Below, piece after piece: positions 15,001 through 26,100 of a DNA stretch of 64,000 nucleotides. Every line of letters begins with the position of its first letter. The first letter of the stretch is position 1. The position numbers and the translations under genes are program-made. Origin of the DNA: Triops longicaudatus (lineage: Eukaryota; Arthropoda; Branchiopoda; Notostraca; Triopsidae); NCBI GenBank assembly GCA_022885665.1, contig JAGQDJ010000145.1, positions 153,026-217,025 on the forward strand, read 5' to 3'. The notes under the pieces were generated by a model. That model made no database searches. It was not told the DNA's origin and saw only the letters and a list, made by a program, of their open reading frames with translations.

Positions 15001-18000
15001 CAATCCGACCTGAGCAGCCTCAAACACATAAAATACACCTCATACTCAGGCATTAAAAAAATGCTCCCCATCCTATCACTTTAAAAAGGTGACCAAATGA
15101 AGCAAACATTCAGGCAAAATGGATTCATATCTGGGACCAAATACCCTCTACCATTTTAAGCCTTGAAATCACCCCCCCCCCCCAACCAAATTTCGATCTG
15201 TAAGTTTGACCTAGGCTTTTTCCACTCAAACCTATTCCATTCGAGTAAAAATAAGCGACCTATAGCCTACTGCCAATGTGGTTGTCGAAATAAGCAAGAT
15301 GAAATAGACATCTTTTTCCATTCCAGATGTCTTAAAGGGCAATGGACACCAAATAAACAACTTTGTCTTATATAAAAGAACAAACAAGATAGTTTCTAGA
15401 TATGTTCCTTTTTTATGAAATAATAACGAAGATATTCAGAGAACAAGAAGCTACTCAGCGCGGCCACGTGGTGCTGTGACCTAACGAAGGATAGAACGGC
15501 CCGTGCAGGCACTAAAATCGCGGTTTTTGTTAGTTCAGCCAGCCCACATGATGTCTTGAAGTGTCGTGTTTCATCCCCCCGTGACGTCACGTTCGCGCAG
15601 CGAGAAGCTTCGCAAGGCAATAACTCTGGAACGGCTGGTCAGAACAAACTGAAACAAAATTCTGAGAATAATGTGTAGAAAAAAGAATCTGTCAAAATCT
15701 CAATAGGTGTTTTTGATATCCATTGCCCTTTAACAAACCTGAGCAGAGAACTAGTAACATCAAAATCTACATTCCGAAGCTGTATTTCTTAAAAATTCGA
15801 AAACTCAAAGCAGTAACCGACTTCATTAAACATACCTCTGCAATGTACAGTGAAAAATGGCATTGTTATAAAATATTATAGCCAGCTCGATATGTGCACT
15901 GTTTACCTTCGTAAATCAGATTTGCAATAAAATGAGAGCTCACGCGGACACCACAAATTAAACCAACTCACGGTAGCCTCTTTCTAAGCTTGTCTGTGAA
16001 ATTTTGCTAAGCTTAATTGTTAAAACCAAGCCATTTTGGCGGTATTGTTGGGTGCCGTAATGGCAACGTAATGAATTGTTAACATGTAGTGAACTTGTAT
16101 CCAAGATACGGTTAACAATTAATCGAGCTAGTCTTTATGTTAACGTTCACTGTTGCACAAAATATATTTTTGTTTAAAAGACCAAAGCTCACAGCTTAAA
16201 AGGAACTGAGTAAAGCCGTCAACCGTAGGAATGTATGAAATCATTAACTTCCCGAATTTGTGTGTGGAGTTCGCTCCCCCTACGTCATTTACCGATAACA
16301 CGGCTGATAAGCAGTTAAAGGCTTGAACGCCGCAACGACAACGCGGAAACGTCAACAGCTTTTCCCCTGTTACATTTTAACGTACTTGTCAAAGCTTTAA
16401 AGTTATCTTATCGTTGAGCTCGGAGGGAAAAACTATTGACATTTCGCTTAAAAGGCTGCGTTGGCTTTTTGCCTTTTCGTTCCGTCCGCGACTTCCCGAC
16501 GCTTGGCCATCTGTCCCAGGTTCACGAGGTTGACGAATCTACTTCCGGAAAGTGTGCTCTCTCAAATTTCGTCACAGGTCAAACTCTTAGCACTTACCCA
16601 CCCCTAATTATCCCTTAGGCCTATGCACTCTTCGTTACTTTACAAATAAACAACTTCCCGAACCTTGTTTGATCAATAGAATACCTACAGTTCGACCTTA
16701 CAAAGCCCTCTTATCCAGCCTTCTCTAAACCGGCTCTGTTCTTTTACTTTTCAAAATATTTATATTTTTTTTCAGTTTTTTTTTCCGAGGCAACTTTTTT
16801 CGAATCAACTGTTCGTTTACTCGTTTACCTGGCCTAAAGTACGGATAAAGGGGTGTCTGAATTCAAGTCAAACATTCTAGACACGAATCTAAACCAAATT
16901 AATTCCTTAACTCGATAGTACTTTCGGATCAATGCATTCTTTTCATCGGGCGCTTCAGTTGTGGTGCGTGTGAAATTCGCAGTATTGCAATACATTCAAA
17001 ACGATTTCAACGTGCAAATCCGGTAGCCTAATTTTTTTTTTATTGACACCCCACGTAGACCTTGTTTCAGGCGAATCCAAAAAGGAAAATAACTACATAA
17101 GATGTAAAATGTCGTCGATCACTTTACGACCTTTCCTATACTGTGTCCTGTAAAGGCGAATTCATTATTGCAACAATGAATCCTTTTGCTTTCACTGCTC
17201 CTTTGCCTTTCCCTTGGCCATTCCCACGTCAACCTTCAGCCAAGAGAGTCCCAAAAGTTATTCCACTGATAACAACCCACATTTCATTGTTGCCTAAACT
17301 GCTGTTTCGTCCCTAATACAACGGCTATTGTTTCAACTGCAAACTTGTCATTCATTAAACAAGAAGAGTTTGGTCTATGCATCCGGAATGAACCACGCGT
17401 ATTGCATGACGTTAACCTAACTTGTCAGCGCTATCGGATTACGCCGCTAATGCGAATTACAAGGGTAGTAACGTGGTCCGAGAAGCAATATCCGATCACT
17501 CACACCCTAATGATCACGCGTGGTGTGGTACCAGATTTGAGCCCTTGTCGTAACCCAAATCTTGTAAACCAATTCATACATACCAAAACAACCCAAGTTA
17601 TAGAACCTGCACTTGTAGAGAGTAGTACAAACTCCGTTGCTATGACGAAATAGATTTTTTGATTGCACAAAACGTACCCTCGGGAGGGTTGTAAAGCACC
17701 CTCTCAATACCCTAAGGGAGACCGCTGTTCTGTTGTAATACCCAAACGACGAACAAATGCTATTTGTCGTAAAACTCTCAATACGCACCCTACTGCAAGA
17801 CCTACGAGGAATTACGGTAGCGGCAAACGCGAATGTATTTTGTCCCAAATGTTAACACATTCATGGTTCGTTCTTTATTTAAAGTTCATGGTTGTGTAAG
17901 AGCGTAAGACGCGCTTTTTAGTGGTCTTACTATATGTTTAGGTTAGAATGTTAGCCGAGAATGTTATTTTAACTTGCTTAAGTCTGAGTCAAGGCTAAGC

Positions 18001-18436
18001 ATGACTTTAAGCACCAACGAATAAAAATCCTAGGCTACTTGTGTAGTGTGAACCAGCTTAATACCACACAAACTGAAGCTGAAAAGGGATGTAGGCATAT
18101 AGCTGGTTAACCCATAAGTTTACCCAAGGTTACGCATTACTGTGCTAGGCTTCAATGAAAATTCCATGTTTGGATCCAAAATCAATCGAATCAATCGAAC
18201 GTGGCTTTAAACTAACAGAACCAGAAAGTAGAAGGTTATTGTGGCATAAGATGCATTATCTACTGCTTATCGAGGGTTAACTATATTTTTCTCCCTTTTA
18301 CAGAGTAAAAGGAATTTCCATGTTAAATAAGAACACTAAATGTCGAATCTTGGATGAATAAAGGCGTGAGTACTTTACCTTGGCAAACGGATAAAAATCC
18401 AAGTATCCACAAGACCCATGTCCATACGTAGGCCAT
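1..18436 (-). CDS. NELL: NELL-like secreted glycoprotein (TSPN, coiled coil, VWC, EGF), 3' end cut by window edge
   Basis: Thirteen coding exons on the minus strand: 18379-18436, 10683-10868, 10129-10279, 6512-6788, 5847-6008, 5603-5731, 4148-4241, 3879-4070, 3362-3481, 2798-3079, 2097-2447, 241-740 and 1-63, together 855 in-frame codons, running off the left edge. The domain order is that of NELL1/NELL2: signal peptide (MAYVWTWVLWILGFLSVCQ), TSPN/laminin-G-like domain in exons 2-4, a short coiled coil (exons 5-6) ending in DCDCQRSC, VWC (exons 6-7), VWC (exon 8), six EGF modules (one in exon 9, two in exon 10, three in exon 11, several starting DIDEC or DVDEC as in calcium-binding EGF), VWC (exon 12) and a last VWC (CQTCECL, then HGEIDCW in exon 13). 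Vertebrate NELL proteins are secreted oligomeric glycoproteins of about 810-820 residues that bind Robo3 and other partners. Odd points are the two possible signal exons and an insertion of about 85 residues in the third VWC. Family assignment is firm; NELL1 versus NELL2 cannot be decided. Confidence 0.88.
960..1016. repeat. degenerate short tandem repeat, TTTAACGTT type
   Basis: CATTTAACGTTC, ACTTAACGCAA, TTTAACACTC, ATTTAACGTTG and TTTAACAATC occur in direct succession. They lie in the intron between NELL exons 2097-2447 and 241-740. No coding meaning is visible. Confidence 0.4.
1728..1900. mobile_element. hAT-type MITE (CAGTGGCGTCGTGC family), copy 1
   Basis: A 173 bp element begins CAGTGGCGTCGTGCC and ends GTGCACGACGCCACTG, so it has terminal inverted repeats of about 14 bp. 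It is flanked by a perfect 8 bp direct repeat ACGATGAC (1720-1727 and 1901-1908). An 8 bp target duplication with a CAGTG terminus is the hAT signature. The interior has a G/C-homopolymer palindrome and a conserved core TTTTTGCCATCCTGAAGAAA. No coding capacity. It lies in a NELL intron. Confidence 0.9.
2097..3481 (-). other. EGF-repeat exons of the NELL-like gene (six EGF modules)
   Basis: Exons 3362-3481, 2798-3079 and 2097-2447 encode one, two and three EGF-like modules. Module boundaries coincide with phase-1 introns, the usual arrangement for shuffled extracellular modules. Three modules start with D-(I/V)-DEC, the calcium-binding consensus. The fourth module (PICNPICQNGG...) lacks that start and is of the plain type. 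This reproduces the six-EGF block of vertebrate NELL proteins. Confidence 0.85.
3150..3232. repeat. degenerate ~20 bp tandem repeat in a NELL intron
   Basis: Units such as AATGTATTACGACTCGCGAC, AATGCATTACTGACTCCTAAC and AATGAATTACTGCC follow one another in the intron between the first and second EGF exons. They share the core ATGNATTACNNC. The copies are diverged, so this is an old minisatellite. Confidence 0.45.
6789..10128. other. NELL intron, 3.3 kb, no recognisable gene
   Basis: This intron separates the two exons of the laminin-G-like domain. Open frames in it are short and show no family resemblance. I see AT-rich sequence with no clear transposon ends. Confidence 0.5.
10683..10899 (-). 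other. NELL exon 2 with alternative ATG and a second signal-peptide-like start
   Basis: If read from the ATG at 10897-10899, this exon begins MLKFGVFLCLGLLWPLPSVD, which itself looks like a signal peptide. A good splice acceptor (TTTTTGTGCTTAG then G) lies inside that stretch, with the exon starting at 10868. Its phase (one base carried over) fits the donor at the signal-peptide exon 18379-18436. I favour the spliced form as the main transcript. A second promoter using the internal ATG would also give a secreted protein with the same downstream sequence. Confidence 0.6.
12600..12850. repeat. AAGTCA-rich degenerate tandem repeat
   Basis: The heptamer-like motif CAAGTCA/AAGTCAA recurs many times in about 250 bp (AAAGTCAAGG, GAAAGTCAAGTCAAAAAG, TTCAAGTCAC, GTGTCAAGTCATT, CAAAGTCAATG, AAAAGTCAAGG). 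Spacing is irregular, consistent with a decayed simple-sequence array. Confidence 0.5.
14268..15906 (+). pseudogene. decayed LINE reverse-transcriptase fragment (interrupted)
   Basis: Frame-shifted pieces on the plus strand translate to reverse-transcriptase motifs: FDSVNHYKLLQQA, then GVPQQSPLSP, then RAFADDLLVAVQ (the catalytic DD box), then NAITALEKWSIRFNL and YLGGLIRD further on. This order is that of Jockey-like non-LTR retrotransposons. Stops and frameshifts abound, so it is dead. A TTAA-flanked MITE (15336-15729) sits inside it. LINE-like coding resemblance (KAVTDFIKHTSAMY) resumes beyond the insertion. Confidence 0.75.
15336..15729. mobile_element. piggyBac-type MITE with TTAA target duplication, 394 bp
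   Basis: The element starts AGGGCAATGGACACC and ends GATATCCATTGCCCT, an inverted repeat of about 15 bp with two mismatches. It is bounded by TTAA on both sides (15332-15335 and 15730-15733), the hallmark of piggyBac-superfamily insertion. No coding capacity. It has inserted into an older LINE fragment, so it is the younger of the two. Confidence 0.85.
18379..18436 (-). other. signal-peptide exon, probable first coding exon of the NELL-like gene
   Basis: From the ATG at 18434-18436 this 58-base exon encodes 19 residues, MAYVWTWVLWILGFLSVCQ, a textbook signal peptide. It ends G|GTAAAG, a strong donor leaving one base of a codon. That phase matches the acceptor of the NELL exon at 10868 on the same strand, and no other gene lies between. 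The joined protein reads ...SVCQGLLWPLPSVDLL. Confidence 0.7.
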
Positions 18437-21400
18437 GATGTGTTCAGCGGAAACGAGATAATTTTGCGGTGCAGATTCAATCCTGGCTTGTGTCTGATTA
18501 TCACACGTTTGCGAGTTGATGACGAACGGCAATCAAGGGGATTATGACTGGGATAGGATTTCGGAGGCAAAATTCTGCTCAAAATCCTATTGCCGGGTGG
18601 GTGGGTTAGAAAGGGGGGTAAAAGTGGGGTGAATGGAGGGTGGAACGTAAATATACCCAACAATGTCACTGTAAACAGGGAGTTCTTCTTACTAACCAAA
18701 CATTCATCTCCATAGTTGCAGGTTGCTGTAATTAGCACAGGGGAGAAACGAGCGGTGGGCGGAGCTAAAGCAGGAATAAGCTCCGAGTAGCAAACTGAAC
18801 TGGATAGCACATTTGGCACGGTTTTTCCTTCTTTTTTTCCAGCTGAAGATGCACCCAATCAAGTTTAACAATAATGAATCTTCACTTTCTTTTGCACCAT
18901 GAACAACAAACACCGACAAGCTTCACTTAGGCTGCGCGACCACCACTCACCGAGTCGAACAACCAATCCGTAATACCAAAGCCACTTTAAGTAATATCCC
19001 ATGACGTCATCTTCGGAAAGGAATACTCCAGCTGATCATTCACTACCATCATCTCCACCTGTCAACAATACAATTTGTTTAGCTAAACATGCTCGAAACG
19101 AATCAAATAAGTTTTGGTAAGCAACAAAATTTGATAATTCTAAGGGAAACATAGTTAATTTGGCAAAAGAAAGCTATGCATGTGTAGATGAGCAAATTTC
19201 AATCTAGCAAAAAGCGAGTACTGTACCTATCTCCCTGGCATAATACTAATTAAAAATTCACAAGAAACGGTTACGCACTAACGAATATTCCCATAGTTCA
19301 TGAAGGCTGAGATTTCACCAACAAATCGGGTACGCGTAAACGCTCTCAACACAATACTCGTTTTTCCGTGGCTCTAATACGGCCACCGCTGAAAACAATG
19401 TTGTGACGTGTAACGTTGTCAAATGTCGACTGCTGATCATAGCCTCGTGCTTTAGGGAGTACTAGCCTATCTCTATCTCCCGGCCTACCCCAAACCGTGT
19501 CTGATAAACTTCCTCCTCCCTCACTTGGCCCAACCCCCTTTTCCTCTACCACCGGAATGAACGGATCCAATTAGGCAAAGCTGCCGCGACCGAAAGAAGG
19601 GGAATTTCTCTTATTGCGGGTTCCTAGTCCACAAAGTTCGGTGCCAGCAGGAAGAAATACCAGCACCCTAGCCAGGAATCTTGGGTGCAGAAATGAAGAT
19701 CAAGGTATTAGAACGAGCCCAGACAGGCGCCCACGACGCCCTCTACCGACTTGCCAGCCTTTGCCAATGTTTCTCTTCCTTTCTCTCGCAGCAGTCCTGG
19801 ACGTGTTGAAAGAAGAACGTTGTTCCAAAAAATATCCGCTAGCCGAAATATAAGGTTCCAATTGGTGCCAAGAATTTTATGTTTTCTAGTGAAAAAAAAA
19901 CTGGTACGTAAAAGAACCTAATGGCCGTAGGACTACACTCACTTTTTGAAACAGTCTTCGTGAGTCCGTAAGAAAACTGGTACGGTTTAACGTAATGGTT
20001 TCTTATCGCAATGATCGTTTAATTCTGTCATGTAAACATCACGCTTAGATGCTCTACACAACAATGGAAATCCCCCGTCAGCCATCCTTACGGTTTCACG
20101 CAGGCAGTCGCTAAGATAATTGCACTTGATAGAACCCTTTTGGGAGGGATCGAAAGGAGATATGGGGTAAAAAAGGAGGAAATGCTGCGAGAGCAGCTAC
20201 AAGATTTTGTCAAAAGATCCTCAAGTGCGTTTCCTTTTGGAGCGTTCAAAGTACTGTTCCTGTATTGTTCGACGATACCCAGGATAAAAGCACAGCTTCG
20301 TGATCAAGATGGCTGAAGCGAACCCTTTTACCCCTATTTTTCCCCTTTCTTGTATCGAAAGAAAATTAGGACAGAAAAAAGGGGAAATGCTAACGAGACG
20401 TTTATTGTTCAAATTGTAACTTCTCTTTGAGAAAAAACGATTCTATCCTTTTTCTCTTTTACCTTTATATATTCTTAATTTTTAAAATTTTACTATTGAG
20501 TACCGAAGCACATTAGTATTATTTTTAAATTATTTTAATGTTATTGCTAATGTGTGTGTTGTATTATTTGTATAGAGACTATTTATTCTATTTTTCTTCT
20601 TTACTTGTGTTTCTTTCGAAACATGTTGTATCCAAGGCACAGGAGAGATACATTCCTCCGTGTTTTGACTTTCAGGCTCACGGAGCGATAGTATGAGAGA
20701 CTCACAGAGAGAGAACGTTAGTTTGCTGCTATTGATTTTCTTCTCGGGACGTTTTGCGAAAAGCAGTGTACCAGGAAACTTGCCACGTGCCTTGGAGCTA
20801 CAGTAGCATAGCAAGCCTTTCTTGCTTTTTTTTCACTTTCTTACAGGCACACAAAACGAAAGACAATAACGCTTGTCGCGAAGGACAACGGAACGAAAAC
20901 TCATAGTTTCCGAGCGAGACTTTACAAGTATAGCCCATTTTCCCGCCTGAAAATGAGAATGATAACTGTGTCCTCTGGTGGTGGTCCAACGTGCGCATTG
21001 TTTCTAACTTGTAACTGATGCCAGCAAACGATTGGACTTGGAATGACTGACAACAATTAACGAGGAACAAGTAATTCATCAAGAAAGCAGATGTTGAATC
21101 GCTGACTTGAAATTATGAAAAACATCATGCGAATGAATCGTTGCACATCCTCAAACACACAATCTGATGTGTATTTTAAAATTTGGACTTTTATCTTTCG
21201 AACGTCTGCCGTTTTGAAAACCTTTGCTTTAAAAGTTAAAAGAAGCGTCTAGAAGCCAACCCTTTTCTTCTCTGCTTTTTGTATAGTTTTAGGCTCAATA
21301 ATGCACAACACACTTTCACTAAACTAATCCTAAGTCTGTTGTAATATTTCATTTACAAAGATACAAACATTCTTTAATAAATAGTTCCTAATATTCAGCA

Positions 21401-22654
21401 TTGCAGGCAAAATCGCTACTACGCCAAGAGAAGCGTCTTGAACCCGTAGCGTGTCCGAAAACGTTCGATTTTTCAACAGCATGTAAACGGGTTTGGCTTT
21501 CCTTTTTCTTATAAGCCGTAACTCTCAACAATAATGATTTCAAGCACCCAATACTGAATTCAGACACATCAACGAACTTAAACCACCAAAGCTTATACTT
21601 TGCACACAGCCACACTCAATTTGGATGCCTAAACAGGAAGATAAAGTCATTTACAGGCCAAGATTTTTTTCTCTCCTTAATATCTTTACTTAACGTCAGG
21701 AGGCGTTAGACGTTCGTAAGCAACCACGTGACAGTTGAAGAACCACGATGGGTGTGGTTTGCTAATTTCTTTTACGGTAAGTTTTTTCCTTCTAGTTTTT
21801 CGGGTCGGAGACGGATGGTAGGAAAAAGAGAAAAGCGCTGAATTGCTGACGTCACACAGGTAAAGGTCAGCGAAACAAACCGGTCAATACGTCCCATACT
21901 GGGAACACTCCAAGACGACAGAAACTGGACCGAATACAGCGGCCAGTACTGCAGTTCACCACCCAAATGACCCTTAAATCTTTGAAAACAATCAACACCT
22001 TTTTCCCATAATTGGTCAGGCGTGGTGAGCTTGTTTGTCACGGTTTATGGTTTGCAAATCCACTCCCTCTATTAGTCTGTTGGAATCACAATCAGAAAGA
22101 TCTGGATCTACTTATAAGGGCAAAGAGATGAATTCTGAGTCAGAAGCCCAGATTTCCGTCATTCTGTACACTTCCACTCGAAACTTTTTTGGCTCGGGCG
22201 TCCACTACCAGTCCATTTCCCGAGTTAGGTTAGCCCACCTAGGGCGACACGTGGGTTGTTGTCTTGTCTGTGCAAAGGAAAACTGTAACAACCCCACACT
22301 AAAAAAGATGACTCAGGGCTGTCTCTCTATATGTCTGTGTCTCTCTTTGGCATTGTTGCTCCTGTTTTTCTTTTTGATTTTTTTTCCTCGGAAGCCACTG
22401 AGTCAAGAGCTAAAACTAACTTTTGCGTACAGGAGACAAACAATTTTTCTTCACCTAACCGACGCTCCCATAAACATTAGTCCTTAGACCAAACATCTCA
22501 TAAATGACCACTAGACACATTTCGAAATTTTTTACATTTGTTTCAGTTTTAGTTATTCTGGTTTTTAATCTATTTCTACTTTTGAATGCTGACAGACCAA
22601 AAAGCTGAATATCTACCATGAGTAAAAATATATTTTACCTTCTCTTATGATCCG

Positions 22655-23110
22655 CAACCTTTTCTTTGCCTAACTAACTAAGCGTAGCTTAACCTAACCA
22701 AAGGAAATCGAACTTAATCCGAACCTGGCTGCACTTAGACCAGTGGTGCCCAAACTACGGCCCGCGGGCCATATCCGGCCCGCGAAGGTGCCTCGTACGG
22801 CCCGCTCATTTATACCGCTCATGTATATAACTGCATAATTACATTTTTTAACGTCGGCATGATTCTGGCGAAACTGGAACATTCAGGCCCGCGAGACTTT
22901 ATATTATGTCGCGCGCGGCCCTGGGGTGAAAAAAGGTTGGGCACCACTGACTTAGACGAACTAAATCTAACCTAACTTAGGATAGCCGAGACTAAGTAGC
23001 CTAACTAAACTCTACAGATACGTAAACTAACTAAGCCTAACTTTGCTCAGTATAGTGTAACCTAGCGAACCTATTACTTAGACTGGTGAAATGTTAGTGG
23101 GGAAGTTAAA
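22655..23110. repeat. degenerate CCTAACC/CTAAC low-complexity tract
   Basis: Both flanks of the MITE at 22741-22949 are made of loosely repeated CTAAC, CCTAAC and TTAGG-like words. Similar tracts occur at about 11650-11700 and, in the other orientation, 38715-39065. Such diverged tracts are common in arthropod genomes. They are not perfect telomeric repeats. Confidence 0.5.
22741..22949. mobile_element. hAT-type MITE, GC-rich, 209 bp
   Basis: It begins CAGTGGTGCCCAAACTACGG and ends GGTTGGGCACCACTG, giving inverted termini CAGTGGTGCCCAA. It is flanked by the perfect 8 bp direct repeat ACTTAGAC (22733-22740 and 22950-22957). The interior is rich in GGCCCGCG. No coding capacity. It sits in a tract of decayed CCTAACC-like sequence. 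Confidence 0.9.
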
Positions 23111-26100
23111 TTAAGGTACATAAAAGTTACGCCTCAGTTGGGTTAAAGCAAGGTTGGGTTTGTTTTCTGCTATGTACAAGACTTACGTGATTTAAGTGTT
23201 TGAATCGATTAATTTTAATATTCTTTTCCATTATAATTTTATTTTACAGTTTAATTTTAATTCTATGTAAATTCGCATAGCGTGTGCCTTCAAAGTGCGC
23301 CTATATGTAGTATTTTGCATCTCTCACAACCATTTTTATTCTAGCACCCTTTTACGTCAGTTAATTTTCCATAATTTTAACTCATTCAATTGTACTACCT
23401 GACTAAGCTTTGCTAATAAAAAATGCCAGCAAAGAGCAAACGCGCACGCTGGTTTATTTCTAAGAAATCAGTATTATTCTACTGATTTTTAAATACATTA
23501 CTATTTGTTATTATTTTTTACGTATTATAACAAGTAATAATGTAATATATTTTTATTTTATTTTTTAATGTCTTTTTAGTTTATATTTTCTTTGAGTGTA
23601 CACTGTTTTAGCTTGGTCATTTAAGCGTATTTTCGTACATTTTTGCTTTGGTTTTGTGAGCTTACCTGCGGGTTACCCGGGAGCGCATAATCTGGAGTTC
23701 ATAAATCCTTAAAAAGGCCCATTTTTGGCAAATCGCACAAAAGACATAGTTAAAGCACTTGAACCACTTTTCCCGTTAAATTTCCCGCAGTAGTCAGCGA
23801 TTCCGTTAAAATGTGCCAACTGGATAGTTTAAATAACACACATAAAAGGAAAATGGTATCGTATTCCGAAAAGTTGAAAGGAAATTGGCGATCACGAAAA
23901 CTTCCCGTCTTGACCCGGGACAACCAGCAGAGAGAAACGTTTCACACTTACTGTAACTGCAGCAAAAAGCTATCGCAGCTTAAAATTGGAGACGGAGAAA
24001 ATGCTGCGGCTGTGGATGGCTGAGAAGCACAGACTTGACTAGAGTGTGGAAATAGCTAGTAGCATGGCTTGTATGGATGGAGAGAGCGTGTGTGTGTGGC
24101 GAGGAAAGGGGAGGAGGAGGAAATCGACTTGCCTCTCTCGACAGCAAAGAAGCGCCACGGCGTCCCAACGCCGACTGACGCCGGACGTCTCGCCCTGGCC
24201 AACTCCAACACACGAGCATAGGAGATAGGCAGTACACACACACACAAGGCCACGTCATGGGAGTATTGTATGGCCTGTGGGATAAACGATAGCCGCAAAC
24301 CTTTTCCCTATATCTACATGGGTCGCCCGGAAGGTGGGTGGGGGACTTTTTTCCTCCCCTTACGGTACTCGTTCGCTCTCAAACATAGCTGCACTTGATA
24401 AGAAACCCTCTTTGTTAAGCCCTTAACCCTCTGGTCTAGCGCAATATTTCAATGGTGTTAGGAAATTGTAGTAATTCCAAGTTCAAGGCAGGTTTGTTTG
24501 GGGTGAAAAGCGACAATGAAATTCCAGTTTGGTTGGCAGTGGCAAGAGTTTTTGTGACGAATTTAGATGTTAACTGGCTTTGGGGAGTTAAAGTAACGTA
24601 ACAGAGGTTCACTGCCATGTTGAGCACTGTTTTAAGTCGAGTATGGGGTTGGAATGAAGAACTAAAAGAAATTTAAATCCTTAAAAGGAACGAGTACTGG
24701 GACAGCTACTGCCGTGGGAAGCAAGCTTGCCCGGCCAAATCGAACGCGGATCGCGGGTTCCACGGCAGTGTTGGCAAGGGGTGCAGTTATCAGGTATTTC
24801 CTAGATGTTCACGCGTCAAGTTTTAAACAAAACGAATGGTATCTGTTAAGACCTAAGTGTTGAAAATATTCTATGAGAACTTTATGTATTTTTTTCCTAA
24901 ATAGGAAGTGTTTATGAAGGTAAATGAAAACGAGACCAGGGGCGGCGACTGTTTAGGAAAGCAACCCGGAGTAAGCGCAGCTCGGCCGGCCATGTCGCGC
25001 GTTGCATGCGCGCCTCGAGGTTTCCTTCTTGGCATCCTTGCATTGCACGCGTCAGGACTAGTGCAATAATGATTTTTTTCTGGCATTATCCATTATTCGA
25101 AGAAATTTATGAAGATTATCTATTCCTCCTCAACTTCTCGACGCAACGCAACAAAGTACTGACTTTTGGCTCATTTCGTGGCAGGTTGATAATAAGGGAC
25201 TTTTTTGGCACATTTACACTGTTTTGGAATATCAGTACCAAAAAATAGGAGAATTTTAAGCCCCATTTTTTCCAGAAAGATACTACGTTGACCAGCCTTT
25301 CTGTCACCTAAATCAGAAGGAAGTCACAGCCTTACTCTTAGAGCAAATTCGATGTTTAAAGTTAGCAAGCGACCTTTGACGCTTTTTCCATGCAATGGCT
25401 TATGTTTTTTATTTTCACGGTCACGGAAGTCGCACTTGCGAAAAAGCGATTAAAAACTCGCCTCAGAAAAATATACCCCCAAAGTACACCTCCCAGGACA
25501 GACGATGTTAAAGTAGTGGTAAATACTGTAGGAAATGCGAAAAAAAATCAAGGCTTAATCTTAATTTCCTCGTTTTCTGACGATCTCATTCAATTCATAT
25601 TATTTTTCCTATAGCGATGAAAGCAATTTTATAAAAGAATTCGTTGAGGTATGGTTAGCTGTTCTCGAACGGAATTTCAATGTTTAGTTAAGCGTTTTTA
25701 AGATAAATTTTACGCGTTTTCAGCACTTTAGAAGATTTAAGACATGTAAACTTAAAATTAATCACCTGTAAGTATGTATGAAAACTTGGGGCATCTTAGG
25801 AAACAAATTTAGAAAGGAAATTGATGCAACTAGAAAAGGAAGGCTGGAGGTCTTGGTGGGTGCGGGCAAGTCGGAGTAAGCACAACCAACTCGGTCAAGT
25901 CTCAGAAAGAGACTCGGTGCTCAGACAGCTCGCTCACCGAAGGTCTCAAATGCGACGTTCTTTGCAGGTCACGCGGAGCCTACTTGTAAAACTATAAATT
26001 GGTACGAGCATCAAATGCAAGTATGTGTGAGATTTTAGCAAGACAATTTCAAATTTAGTATATGTATATGAATAGTAATCAATGCTTAACTTACATTTTA

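Larger units (their letters stand above)
10869..18378. other. NELL intron 1, 7.5 kb
   Basis: It runs between the signal-peptide exon and exon 2. Contents: arthropod-style CCTAACC-rich stretches (about 11650-11700, 13150-13170, 13270-13290 and 17935-17955), a AAGTCA-rich stretch (about 12600-12850) and a decayed LINE (about 14268-15900) interrupted by a TTAA-flanked MITE. Remaining short open frames, for example around 17345-17900 on both strands, match nothing I recognise. Confidence 0.5.

Noticed and set aside
18298..18858. Minus-strand open frame of 186 codons around the signal-peptide exon
   Set aside because: Its composition is non-coding in character, and it overlaps in another frame the 58-base exon that has a signal peptide, donor site and matching phase. 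I treat only the short exon as real.
22035..22487. Plus-strand open frame of 150 codons
   Set aside because: Its end is a low-complexity Leu/Phe run from T-rich DNA. There is no family resemblance or splice-site support.
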